In this document: positions 16,522 to 24,941 of the stretch, piece after piece
Layout of the letters: each line of letters opens with the position of its first letter
Position numbering within the stretch: position 1 is the stretch's first letter
NCBI GenBank assembly: GCA_041879295.1
Contig: CP047152.1
Span: 811,501-875,500 of the forward strand
Direction of reading: 5' to 3'
DNA length: 64,000 nt
From: Pseudomonas putida
GTDB taxonomy: Bacteria > Pseudomonadota > Gammaproteobacteria > Pseudomonadales > Pseudomonadaceae
The notes under the pieces: generated by a model
What the model was told of the DNA's origin: nothing
Databases searched by the model: none
What the model saw: only the letters and a program-made list of their open reading frames with translations
Made by a program: the position numbers and the translations under genes

Positions 16522-17490
16522 ATGAACCATCGTCACACATCCAAAACCCTCTCTCAGTCCGCTATCGCACTCCAGATCGAAGACCTAGTTGGCGCGGTAG
16601 AGCGCAGCGAAGGAACCGTGCAATCGGTGACTGCCAGCGGCACGGTCAAGCGTACCAAGCTCTCCCGGTACTTCGAAAACCTCGCTCAGATGCTGGAGTT
16701 GGTCAGCCATAACGATGACTACCACTACGGGCCGCATCTGCGACTGTTCCAACAGGCGTGCTACGACGTTGGTGTGGAGCACAGTTCACTGGCAGGGATC
16801 ATTTCTTTCGATGAAGAGACGTCCCAGTACCGTGACTACACCGACACGCTCAACCGCCTGGCCGAACATATTCGCCAACTCACGCATGAACGCAGCTACC
16901 GTCGTCGTAGGGATGACGCGGCATATCAACGGCGTCAGCAGTCCCGTGAAGTGGCTGAATACGTCGACCGGGTGCTGGATCGTTACGCCACGACCCTGGT
17001 GGTCAGGGTCAATCTGTATTACCGCTCCGTTGCTCAGGCAAGGCTGCGGGTTGAGCATGTGTTTGCGGATTTGCAGCGACTGATTCGGGCGCGTGAGCGC
17101 AATCCGATCTTCGACCATGAGACTGGCTACATCTGTCGTGTCGAACAGGGAAAGCGTCGTGGGTTCCACCTCCATGCGGCCTTCTTCTTCAATGGCGCTA
17201 TGGTGCGGGGTGACATCTACAAGGCGCAGCAAATCGGGGCTCTGTGGGAGCAGATCACCCGTGGCAGGGGTAGCTACGACAGTTGCAATCACAACAAAGC
17301 CCAGTACGGTGATAAAGGCGGTATCGGGATGATTCACCGTAGCAACGAGCGGACTCGTGGCAACGTGCACCTTGCGATGGACTACTTAACCAAGCGGTCT
17401 CAGCATCTGAGCCTGCGACCGAAAGGGGCGAAGTGCCTGCGCAAGGGGCAAGCACAGACCGATTTTCGGAAGTGCAAGTGTTCTGGATGA
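16522..17490 (+). CDS. YagK/YfjJ (inovirus Gp2-like) domain protein
   Basis: A 322-residue protein of the inovirus-type Gp2/YagK/YfjJ family, found in filamentous-phage-like and P4-satellite-like elements and islands, where it is thought to act in replication initiation. Family-type features are LVVRVNLYYRSVAQ, a RARERNPIF segment and the HLHAAFFFNG motif, resembling the His-hydrophobic-His core of HUH/Rep proteins, followed by LAMDYLTKRSQHL. An inverted repeat TTGCACCTG/CAGGTGCAA ends five bases before the ATG and could be an operator or structured leader. No integrase or capsid gene is beside it, so it is probably an orphan from a former element. Confidence 0.75.
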   Translation: MNHRHTSKTLSQSAIALQIEDLVGAVERSEGTVQSVTASGTVKRTKLSRYFENLAQMLELVSHNDDYHYGPHLRLFQQACYDVGVEHSSLAGIISFDEETSQYRDYTDTLNRLAEHIRQLTHERSYRRRRDDAAYQRRQQSREVAEYVDRVLDRYATTLVVRVNLYYRSVAQARLRVEHVFADLQRLIRARERNPIFDHETGYICRVEQGKRRGFHLHAAFFFNGAMVRGDIYKAQQIGALWEQITRGRGSYDSCNHNKAQYGDKGGIGMIHRSNERTRGNVHLAMDYLTKRSQHLSLRPKGAKCLRKGQAQTDFRKCKCSG

Positions 17491-17502
17491 GTACGCCTGA
17501 AA

Positions 17503-17531
17503 GGCCCGGCACGCTTCTCGCGTGCCGGGCC
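17503..17531 (-). terminator. Terminator hairpin after the DUF1329 gene
   Basis: A perfect 12-bp GC-rich stem (GGCCCGGCACGC) with a five-base loop lies 12 bases after the DUF1329 stop codon. The T-tract on the minus strand is short (TTTC). It lies between two convergent genes, so it may serve both. Confidence 0.7.
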
Positions 17532-17542
17532 GAGTGCGCTGC

Positions 17543-18871
17543 TTAGTTGCCGGTAGCGCGCATGTGCTGCACGCTGAATATCTCCGGCGGACTGAGAGTC
17601 GGGTCGACCTGACCCTTGAGCTGCCCGGTGGTGCAGTGCATAGCCTGTACGTCGATCATCGAGAAGCTGTCATCCAGTGCGACGCCAGTGCCCTTGTTCT
17701 TGGGCAGGTGGTGGTCGGGATGCGCCTTGCCGATGGTGAATGTCTTCCACTGCGCGCCCTTGCGGTCGTAGGAAATGGTGCGAGACACGGCGAAGGTCTG
17801 TGCATCCAAGTAGTGAACCCGCTTGGATAGGGGATGACTGGCCTCCACCGGCGCCGCTTCCACTTCGTAGACCTTGCGCAATTGCCAGGTAATGTTGGGG
17901 AAGCAGCCGCCCTGGCCACCGAACGCCACCATCTGGTAACCGTCGCTGTCCTTGTGGGTCTCGCTGTCCAGTGTCTGGTCGTTGTGGTTGTAGAAGGGCA
18001 TGAGCATGAAACGGGTGCCCTTGTAGGTCCACTTCATATCTGAGATGCGCCCGTTGTAGCCCTCGAAGTCCTCGATCATCAAGTCGGAGCCGAGGAAGGC
18101 ATCGGTCACCTGGCCGGTGGCCAGGCGCCGCACGCGGCGCTGGAAGCCCAGGTACAGCCAGGAGTTGTCACGCTTGAGGTCGTCTTCGGCGCGGTGGATC
18201 AACAGCTGGGTGTTGCGTACGTCATACGGCTCCAGCACCTTGACGTAGATGCCGCGGAACAGCTGCGACGGGTTGGGGGTGATGGCCGGTTTCGGCTCCT
18301 GGTCGACCCGGCGGGTGAAGTTGAGGAAGTGGAAGTCGAACTTGATGGTGCGCTCCACCTTGCCGGAGTTCAAATCGCGGAACTTCCAGTAGAACGGCGA
18401 GATGGCGGCGCTGTCGCCCCAGTTGTAGCCGTACTTGAAGTTCCAGGCGAGCTTCTCGCCGGCGCGCGGGTCGCTGGCGTCCGGCTCCTGGGGGAACGGC
18501 CGGCCGGCCACGGCACCACTGATCTCACCGGGCTTGGCGCCGAGTTTGACCGCGTCCATGTACTGGCGAGTGGCATCGACATAGCTGGCAGGGAGGTCGA
18601 AGGAGGTGGTGTCGCCGACCTTCAGCTCCGCCCAACCTTTCTCGATAAAGCCGTAGAAGGCCGGGTCGAGAATCTCCTTGAACTGGGCGACGTTGCCCTT
18701 GTTGATGGTCATGCCGGCGCTCAGACCGGCGAAGCTCGGCTTGTCGTTCTGGTAGGGGTGGAAGGACTGCTGGATCACCGCCTCGTCGGCGGCGTAGACG
18801 CCGCTGGTCGCGCCCAGCGTCAACAGGGCCAGCGCCAGGGCGCGGCTCTGCTGGAATTTCTTGTAGTTCAT
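17543..18871 (-). CDS. DUF1329 domain protein
   Basis: A 442-residue exported protein of the DUF1329 family. Signal peptide MNYKKFQQSRALALALLTLGATSGVYA is followed by a periplasmic body. Conserved-looking stretches are EKGWAELKVGDT, FKYGYNWGDS, RRVRRLATGQVTDAFLGSDLMIEDFEGYNGRISDMKWTYKG and a late WQLRKVYEVE. Known structures in the family resemble LolB/LppX lipid carriers, so a hydrophobic-molecule shuttle is plausible but unproven. It is the last gene of a four-gene operon with DUF1302 (19 bases upstream) and an RND transporter, a combination that recurs in pseudomonads near catabolic genes. Confidence 0.88.
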   Translation of the reverse strand: MNYKKFQQSRALALALLTLGATSGVYAADEAVIQQSFHPYQNDKPSFAGLSAGMTINKGNVAQFKEILDPAFYGFIEKGWAELKVGDTTSFDLPASYVDATRQYMDAVKLGAKPGEISGAVAGRPFPQEPDASDPRAGEKLAWNFKYGYNWGDSAAISPFYWKFRDLNSGKVERTIKFDFHFLNFTRRVDQEPKPAITPNPSQLFRGIYVKVLEPYDVRNTQLLIHRAEDDLKRDNSWLYLGFQRRVRRLATGQVTDAFLGSDLMIEDFEGYNGRISDMKWTYKGTRFMLMPFYNHNDQTLDSETHKDSDGYQMVAFGGQGGCFPNITWQLRKVYEVEAAPVEASHPLSKRVHYLDAQTFAVSRTISYDRKGAQWKTFTIGKAHPDHHLPKNKGTGVALDDSFSMIDVQAMHCTTGQLKGQVDPTLSPPEIFSVQHMRATGN

Positions 18872-18890
18872 GGCTGTTCCTCGTGATTGA

Positions 18891-20786
18891 TCAGAAGCTG
18901 TAACGCAGGGTCAGTTGCAGTTCGTCTTCCTTCTGCGCCATGCCGATGGGGCCGGCGCGGAAGCGGCCCAGCGGCTCGTAGCCGCTCAGACCGGCGCTTA
19001 CGCCCTCCGGCAGGCCATAGCTGGTGAAGGGGTCCCAGGGGTTGCAGCTGCGGCAATCGTCGAACTCGCGAGCGCCGCGACCGACCTTGAAGTTGGCGCC
19101 GGCGACGATCTTCAAGTTGTCGCTGAACAGGTATTCCACGCTCGGCGCGATGGCCGTGGCTTGGGCCTTGAAGTCATGCGCGACGATTATTTGCGGGCTG
19201 AGGCGGCCGTTCATCCACCAGCCTTTCACCAGCAGGGTGCCGATCCAGTTCTGCTCCCAGTCCGGCATGCCGGCCTTGCCCAGTGGGCGATCCTCAAGCT
19301 GGTGCTCGTGGATGTGCTGGCCGAACAGCTGGCCGGAGAAGAGGAACGCGCGGCCCGGGTTGAGGAAGGGGATGAAGATGTTCTTGTCCGCACCGATCAC
19401 GTAACGGGTGACGTCGGACTCGGAGAACAGCCGTGATTGCAGGGTGTTGGCAAACTCCTCGCCCTCGGTGTGCGCGACTTCGAAGCGGAACACCGTGTCG
19501 ATCGCTTGCGAGTAGTAGTCCATCGAACCGCCGATCAGGTTGACCCGCGGGAAATGGATATCGAAGGCGATCAGGGCCGGCCATACCGCGGTTTCACCGG
19601 TGAAGGGGTTCAGAGCCGGGATGCCGCCACGCAGCGAGGGCAGTTGCGAGCGGTAGGTCAGGGCGTTCAGCGAGAAGCCGAAATCGCCATAGACGCCTTC
19701 CAGCTTGATGCCGAACTGGCTGTTGGACAGGCTCCAGGACGGCATGTGCGCCTTGCGGATACCGATCTGGCCGGGGCCGAAGTCGGTGGCGATGTTGCCG
19801 CCGGCGAAGTTGGCCACGGTGCCGCCGTTTTCCCACAGGTTGTTCATTCCGCGGAAGAAGCAGCCAGCGTCGAGGATCGAGTTGGGCTGGCCGCACTGGC
19901 CAAGGTTGTGCGGGCGGAACTTGTCGAAGTTCCACACGAACGACAGGTTGAGGTCGTCGAATACCTCGTTGGCACCCATCCGCCAGTCGGCCTTGGCAAT
20001 CCACATCGGGATGCGGATGTCTTCCAGCTCGTCATAGATGTTGTTACGCGAGTAGTCGACCGGGTTGATCACGTCGAGCACGCGGAACACCGTGCGGCCC
20101 CAGATCACCTGCTGCTTGCCCAGGCGCCAGCTAAGGATGTCGCCGTTGGGCAGCTCGTTGTCGAAGTCGACGTAGAGCTCGCGGATGAAGTCCAGGCGTT
20201 CGTTGAACTCGGGGAAACGCAGGTCGTTGCTGCTGTAGTCCAGGTAGTCGTCGATGCAGCCGCGGCTGTCCTTGTCGCAGGGCCGTACCGGCACGCCGAA
20301 GGCCACGCCGCCACGGGTTTTGTGCAGGTTTTCGCCGAGCACGATCATCCCCTCGTTGGGGTTGCGCGCGTCGTTGAAGCCGAAGAAGGTGCCTGGCGGA
20401 CGGATGCCACCGCCGTGCGGCACAGTCGAGCCCGCGCCGGCGATGTTGTTCTCCAGATTGACCGCGCCGCCGGCGCCACTGCCGTACTCGCTGCTGTTGA
20501 GGTCGTAGACCCCGTCGTAGGTGCCGCGGAATGTGCCGTGGAAGGCCACGTTGTTGAAGTTCAGCTGGCCCAGGGTGCCGAATTTCTTGTCCGCGTTGAC
20601 CTGCACGGTGTTGCGGAATTTCGACAATCCGGCGCTATCGCGAACGAAGGTGGCATTCTCGTAGTAACCGGTGAACTGCATTTCTTCCTCGGCCATGACC
20701 GAAGTCAGTGGCGTCAGAGCAAGGCTTGAGCCGCCCAGCAGGGCCAGACTCCAGTGTCGCAGGCCCATTTTTGTTGTTGTCGGCAT
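18891..20786 (-). CDS. DUF1302 outer-membrane protein
   Basis: A 631-residue DUF1302 protein. It has a signal peptide (MPTTTKMGLRHWSLALLGG...VMA), alternating beta-strand-like sequence and a C-terminal LQLTLRYSF ending in Phe, the outer-membrane barrel signature recognised by BamA. An internal stretch (RELYVDFDNELPNGDILSWRLGKQQVIWGRTVFRVLDVINP) is typical of the family. Probably forms a porin-like barrel for hydrophobic compounds. Partner genes DUF1329 and RND/MMPL flank it closely. Its control by a DmpR-type promoter at the head of the operon would tie it to phenol metabolism. Confidence 0.88.
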   Translation of the reverse strand: MPTTTKMGLRHWSLALLGGSSLALTPLTSVMAEEEMQFTGYYENATFVRDSAGLSKFRNTVQVNADKKFGTLGQLNFNNVAFHGTFRGTYDGVYDLNSSEYGSGAGGAVNLENNIAGAGSTVPHGGGIRPPGTFFGFNDARNPNEGMIVLGENLHKTRGGVAFGVPVRPCDKDSRGCIDDYLDYSSNDLRFPEFNERLDFIRELYVDFDNELPNGDILSWRLGKQQVIWGRTVFRVLDVINPVDYSRNNIYDELEDIRIPMWIAKADWRMGANEVFDDLNLSFVWNFDKFRPHNLGQCGQPNSILDAGCFFRGMNNLWENGGTVANFAGGNIATDFGPGQIGIRKAHMPSWSLSNSQFGIKLEGVYGDFGFSLNALTYRSQLPSLRGGIPALNPFTGETAVWPALIAFDIHFPRVNLIGGSMDYYSQAIDTVFRFEVAHTEGEEFANTLQSRLFSESDVTRYVIGADKNIFIPFLNPGRAFLFSGQLFGQHIHEHQLEDRPLGKAGMPDWEQNWIGTLLVKGWWMNGRLSPQIIVAHDFKAQATAIAPSVEYLFSDNLKIVAGANFKVGRGAREFDDCRSCNPWDPFTSYGLPEGVSAGLSGYEPLGRFRAGPIGMAQKEDELQLTLRYSF

Positions 20787-20827
20787 GACAGGTCCTCGTG
20801 CGGTTTAAGTGTGGGAAGGCATCCGGT

Positions 20828-23296
20828 TCAGGCCGGATGGCGTTCCCCTTGCGGCAGCCCGCCGGTCGCCACGCGGGGCGCGACCGGCAGGGATTCGGCA
20901 GAGGCGGGCACGGCAGCGTCGGCGTGCAGAATGCCGTCTTCGTCGGCATAGGCCCCGGTGATGAACTTCGGTTTGAACACCAGCACCCAGGCGGGTACCA
21001 GCAACATGGCGGCGATGGCGTTGATGACGATCATCACGCACAGCAGCAGGGCGGCATCGGACTGGAAACGCAGGTCCGAGAGGATCACCCACATGATGAT
21101 CCCGGCCATCAGGGTCAGTGCGGTGAAGCTGATGGCGATGCCGGTGGTGGCGATGGCCTGGCGCACCGCGTCGGTGAGACGGCCAAACTTGGCCATTTCC
21201 TCGCGGATGCGATCCATCATGTAGATCGAGTAGTCGATGCCCACGCCAATGCCGACGGCGATCACCGGCACCGTGTTGATGTCGATACCCATGCCGGCCA
21301 GGCCCATATAGGCGTAGGTCAGCGCGCTGGCGAAGGCCATCGCCAGGAGCATCATCAAGCCGGCATGCCAGGAGGTGTAGAACAGCATGACGAAGACGAA
21401 GATCAGCAGGAACACCAGCGGCAGCACCACTAGGTTGGTCTCGAATGCCGACTCGTTCATCGCCGCGGCCACGCCGAGGGTACCGCCAGCCAGGCGGATG
21501 CTCAGCCCCGGCACTGCATCGCCGTGCTGCTCGATCCACTGCTTGGCCATGTGCATGGCGCGGCGGATGGTCTCGCCCTGACGATCCTTGTAATAGAACA
21601 CCAGGTTGGCGACGCGGTCGTCGGTGTCGGTGAACTCGTTGAGCGCGCCGGGGATCGGGCTGGAGGCCATGTAGGTGAACATCAGCCCGCCGACGTAATT
21701 GGCGTCGTGGGGAATCTGCAGCCAGCGCGGATCGTCGTTGTGCATCAGCCGGTTGACCTGGGTGATCAGGTCCGGCAAGCCCTTTCTGCCGCCGACCGAG
21801 GGGTCGCTGAGCATGTGGTTTTGCAGCGCTTGCAGGGCGCGCAGCACCTCGGGTTTCTTGATTCCGCCTTTCTCGGCATGCTCGGCGACGATGTACAGCT
21901 CTTCCGAACCGGGGAAGCGCTGGTTGATCTCCTTGGACCAGACGTTGTAATCGTGTTCCGGGTAGAGGATCGGCGAGCCGGGCTCGGAGTCGCCGATGCG
22001 CACCTGGGAGGAGGCCCACAGGCTGGCGAGGATGGCCAGCCCGGCCAGGCCCAGCGCCTTGCGCGCGGAGGCCGGGTTGGCCACCGTCCGCGCACAGATC
22101 GCGCCGATGTGGCGCAGCGCGGTCTCGCGCATCTCCGGGTTCTTCGGTTTGGGCAGGATCGACAGCAGCAGCGGCACGCCGATCAGCACGCTGAAGATCA
22201 CCGTGGTCGCCCACAGCGAGGCATAGATGCCCAGCTTGGTGTTCAGGGCGATCGAGCCGATGGCGATCAACAGCAGGCCGATGGCGTCCGTGACGATGCC
22301 CAGGGTGCCGGGGCGGAACAGGCTGTCGAAGGCGGCGCGCGCGGCCAGCGGGCCGTCGCCGAGCAGTTTGACCTCGGCGTAATAACGCTCGACCAGCTGC
22401 ACGCCGTGGCTCATGGCCCGGGCGGCGATCAGGAAGGGAATCACCAGGCCCAACGGGTCGAGGTTGTAGCCCAGCAGGCTGATGATGCCGAGGCCCCAGA
22501 TGGTCGATATCATTACCCCGCCGAGTGGGATCAGCACGCCATAGGCCTTGCGGAAATGCATCACCAGCAGCGCCAGCATGATCAGCACGGTGAAGATGAA
22601 TATCTGCAAAATCTGGCTCATGTAGGTGTAGGCCCAGCCCACCAGCACCGGCTGGCCGGTGGCGTAGAGGGTCACCCCGTCGATCTTCTCGGCGTCGCGC
22701 AGCGCCTGGATCTGCGCGAAGGTCTTGGCGTAGTCGAGCTGGCCTTCGATCAGTTGCGCCTTGACCAGCGCCACTTGCAGGTCCGGCGACACCAACGGGC
22801 CATAGACCCGCGGGTTGGCCACCACGTCGGCTTTCATCGCCGCCAACTGCTCGGCGGAGAGCTGGCCAAACTCGGGTTGGTAGTAAGGCTCGGAGTTGAT
22901 GCTGCCGACCTCGGTCAGCCAGACCTTGCGCGAGTTGCGGTGGGTCAGGCTGCTGACCAGGTTGTGGTTGACTCCGGGCAGGCTGTCCACCGCCTGGGTG
23001 ACCCGATCGATCAAGGCCAGGCGCTCGTTGCTGAACAGGTCGCCTTTGTCGAAGGCCACGCCGATGACCAGCACGTTGGCGCCGCCGAAGCTGTCCTTGA
23101 TGCTGTTGTGCAGCTGGATGTAGGGGTGTTCCTGCGGCAGCAGGTCGGAGAAGTCGGTGTAGACCTTCAGCCCGGGAATGCGCAGGGCGAAGAACAGGGT
23201 CAGCACCGCGATGATCGCCAGCACGGTGCGCGGGTGGTCGAACAACCAGACCTTGGCCTGAGCCAGCTTATGGCTAAACGAATGCAGTATGGACAT
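20828..23296 (-). CDS. MMPL/RND-family inner-membrane transporter
   Basis: An 822-residue RND-superfamily transporter of the MMPL/HpnN-like class. One membrane segment near residues 22-45 is followed by a periplasmic loop (YTDFSDLLPQEHPY), a six-helix bundle, a second periplasmic domain and another bundle containing GIGVGIDYSIYMMDRI, the family's proton-relay helix motif. Two similar halves give 12 segments. It is placed 11 bases after the BNR-type lipoprotein gene and upstream of DUF1302 and DUF1329, together forming a possible trans-envelope route for a hydrophobic molecule. Export of toxic phenols or uptake of substrate are both possible; no direct evidence separates them. Confidence 0.88.
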   Translation of the reverse strand: MSILHSFSHKLAQAKVWLFDHPRTVLAIIAVLTLFFALRIPGLKVYTDFSDLLPQEHPYIQLHNSIKDSFGGANVLVIGVAFDKGDLFSNERLALIDRVTQAVDSLPGVNHNLVSSLTHRNSRKVWLTEVGSINSEPYYQPEFGQLSAEQLAAMKADVVANPRVYGPLVSPDLQVALVKAQLIEGQLDYAKTFAQIQALRDAEKIDGVTLYATGQPVLVGWAYTYMSQILQIFIFTVLIMLALLVMHFRKAYGVLIPLGGVMISTIWGLGIISLLGYNLDPLGLVIPFLIAARAMSHGVQLVERYYAEVKLLGDGPLAARAAFDSLFRPGTLGIVTDAIGLLLIAIGSIALNTKLGIYASLWATTVIFSVLIGVPLLLSILPKPKNPEMRETALRHIGAICARTVANPASARKALGLAGLAILASLWASSQVRIGDSEPGSPILYPEHDYNVWSKEINQRFPGSEELYIVAEHAEKGGIKKPEVLRALQALQNHMLSDPSVGGRKGLPDLITQVNRLMHNDDPRWLQIPHDANYVGGLMFTYMASSPIPGALNEFTDTDDRVANLVFYYKDRQGETIRRAMHMAKQWIEQHGDAVPGLSIRLAGGTLGVAAAMNESAFETNLVVLPLVFLLIFVFVMLFYTSWHAGLMMLLAMAFASALTYAYMGLAGMGIDINTVPVIAVGIGVGIDYSIYMMDRIREEMAKFGRLTDAVRQAIATTGIAISFTALTLMAGIIMWVILSDLRFQSDAALLLCVMIVINAIAAMLLVPAWVLVFKPKFITGAYADEDGILHADAAVPASAESLPVAPRVATGGLPQGERHPA

Positions 23297-23307
23297 GGTG
23301 GCGGGTC

Positions 23308-24330
23308 TCAGTCGGTCATGGTCGCAACGGCGGGCGTAGCGCTGGGCGCGGTGTCGAGGGTCAGCAGCAGGCCGCGGCCGCCGGCAACGATCAGGCGTTG
23401 TGCGCTATCCGCGGTGATGGCGCGCAAGTAGACCGGCGCATCGGGCGTCGGCAGCGTTTGCCACTGTTCACCGGCCAGTTGCAGCACGCCTGTGGTCGCC
23501 GACGGCGAACAGGCCGTTGTCGCTCGCTAGAAAGCCGAAGATCGGTGCGCTGCTCGGCGTGCTCTGGCGTTGCCAGCTCTGCCCGGCATCCGTGGTGTGG
23601 TAGATGAAGCCGTTGAGGCCACCGACCCAGCCCTCCTCGGGGCTGCGGAAGTAGCTGGCGTGCGGGTAGAACTCGTCCGGCAGGGTGCCGGCCAGCTGCC
23701 AGTTGGCGCCGCCGTCCTGGCTGGCGAAGAGCATGCCGAACTCACCTACGGCCACCGCATGGTCGCGGTCGATGAACTGCAGGTTGGTCAGCATGGCGTC
23801 TTCGTCGAGGCTGGTGTGCGTCCAGTCGCCGCCTTGGTCGTGGCTACCGAGCAAGGTGGTCAGGCCGCCGGCTACCCACAGGCGCCATCCGGGGCGCAGG
23901 CGGCGGTCAGCATTTGCTCCTCGGTCGGCAGGGCGTGTTCGCGCCAGCTCAGGCCGAGGTCGGCGCTGTGCCACAGGCGGTTGTCGAAGCTCAGGGCGAT
24001 GAAACTGCCGTCGGCGCAGGCGTCGAGGTCGATCAGGCTGGCGCCCTTGGCGATCACCTGGCGCGTCCAACTCTGCCCCTGGTCAAGGCTGGTCAGCAAC
24101 ACGCCGTTGTTGCCGGCCAACAGGGTGGCCTGCGGCACGCTGGCGAGAGCCTGGTAGTAATCGGCGCGGTGGCTGGATTTGCTGCCTTCGGCGGCGACTC
24201 CGGCCAGGTTGAGTTCGGCTTCGCAGCCGGCGAGCACAATGGGTAGGAGAAACATCCCGAGTGCCGAGCGTACCGGGCGGCTCAGGACGCACGGCAACAG
24301 GCCGTGCGACTGCTTGTTATGATTCATCAC
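23308..24330 (-). pseudogene. BNR/Ycf48-like repeat lipoprotein, two frameshifts
   Basis: Exported beta-propeller lipoprotein of the photosystem II assembly factor Ycf48-like/BNR type. The N-terminus has a lipobox (LLPIVLAGC). Repeats include GNNGVLLTSLDQGQSWTR, WHSADLGLSWREH, GSHDQGGDWTH and ASQDGGANWQ. The frame breaks near 23890 (AACAPDG to LWVAGGL, one base missing) and again near 23490 (FAVGD to TGVLQLAGEQW), then continues to a stop at 23308-23310. Without the two shifts it would be about 340 residues. These may be real mutations or sequencing errors. It is the first gene of the DUF1302/RND operon, behind a sigma-54 promoter. Confidence 0.8.
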
Positions 24331-24379
24331 GTGTCACCACTTGTGATTGTTGTTGTCGTGAAGCGGCTGACAAGGCGAG

Positions 24380-24395
24380 GGCAACGCCTGTGCCA
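24380..24395 (-). promoter_or_regulatory. Sigma-54 promoter of the BNR-RND-DUF1302-DUF1329 operon
   Basis: On the minus strand TGGCACAGGCGTTGCC matches the sigma-54 consensus (TGGCAC-N5-TTGC) fully. It agrees with the dmpK promoter TGGCACAGCCGTTGCT at 14 of 16 positions. It ends about 50 bases before the first start codon, a normal distance. Confidence 0.8.
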
Positions 24396-24504
24396 GACCA
24401 CCGACGGTGACCCGCAAGTAGTTTCAAGTTGTTGATTGGATTTGGTTTTTTTTGGGAGAGAAACAGCTTGTGGAGGGTTGTAGCACTTAAAGTGGGGGAA
24501 GAGG

Positions 24505-24530
24505 GGTTAATCAAATAATCAAAATCATCA
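24505..24530 (-). promoter_or_regulatory. Putative DmpR upstream activating sequence of the transport operon
   Basis: The plus strand reads TTAATCAAATAATCAAAATC, resembling the XylR/DmpR binding core ATCAAAT found at the dmp promoter (TTGATCAAATGCTTAA). It lies about 110-135 bases upstream of the -24 box, within the usual UAS range. A hairpin GGCGTTTC/GAAACGCC at 24531-24556 lies just beyond. Confidence 0.5.
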
Positions 24531-24556
24531 GGCGTTTCACCAAATGGCGAAACGCC

Positions 24557-24941
24557 AGGCGCTGGCGCTCCGCATCGGCGCAAGGCGGTATATCGCGTGC
24601 TGGGTTACCTGCCGCGCCGCGATGGCAGTGTCTGATTGCTCAGCGCTTGGCGCCGCTCGCCCAGCCTACGATGCGCTAGGGTCTGTTGCCGTTTCAACGC
24701 GAGCCGCGTTGCAGCGAGAAATGTCGCCAGGTTAGGCGTAGGACGCAGGTAATGGTTGTTCCCTTGCCAAGTCCTACAACGACAGTTGGCGGCATTTCCC
24801 GCGCAACCCGCAGGGCCGGGCCTGTTTTTCCGCGATGCGGCGTTACTCGCCGCTCGTTTGGCCCACCAGACTTCACGGCTCGTGCCTAGCCTCGCGAAAA
24901 AACAGGCTCCGGCGCGGCCGCGTATGAAACGACAACAGATC
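24557..24941. other. Intergenic sequence without a gene
   Basis: GC-rich non-coding stretch between the transport operon's upstream region and the 3' end of dmpR. Short internal frames have no recognisable product. Two segments are self-complementary in part (AGGCCGGGCCTG near 24812-24830; GCGAAAAAACAGGCTC near 24894), so it may contain the dmpR terminator and a dispersed repeat, but I cannot name one. Confidence 0.35.

Noticed and set aside
21524..23431. Long plus-strand open frame (635 codons) opposite the RND gene
   Set aside because: Antisense shadow of the RND transporter and BNR genes; no recognisable domain and no start context.
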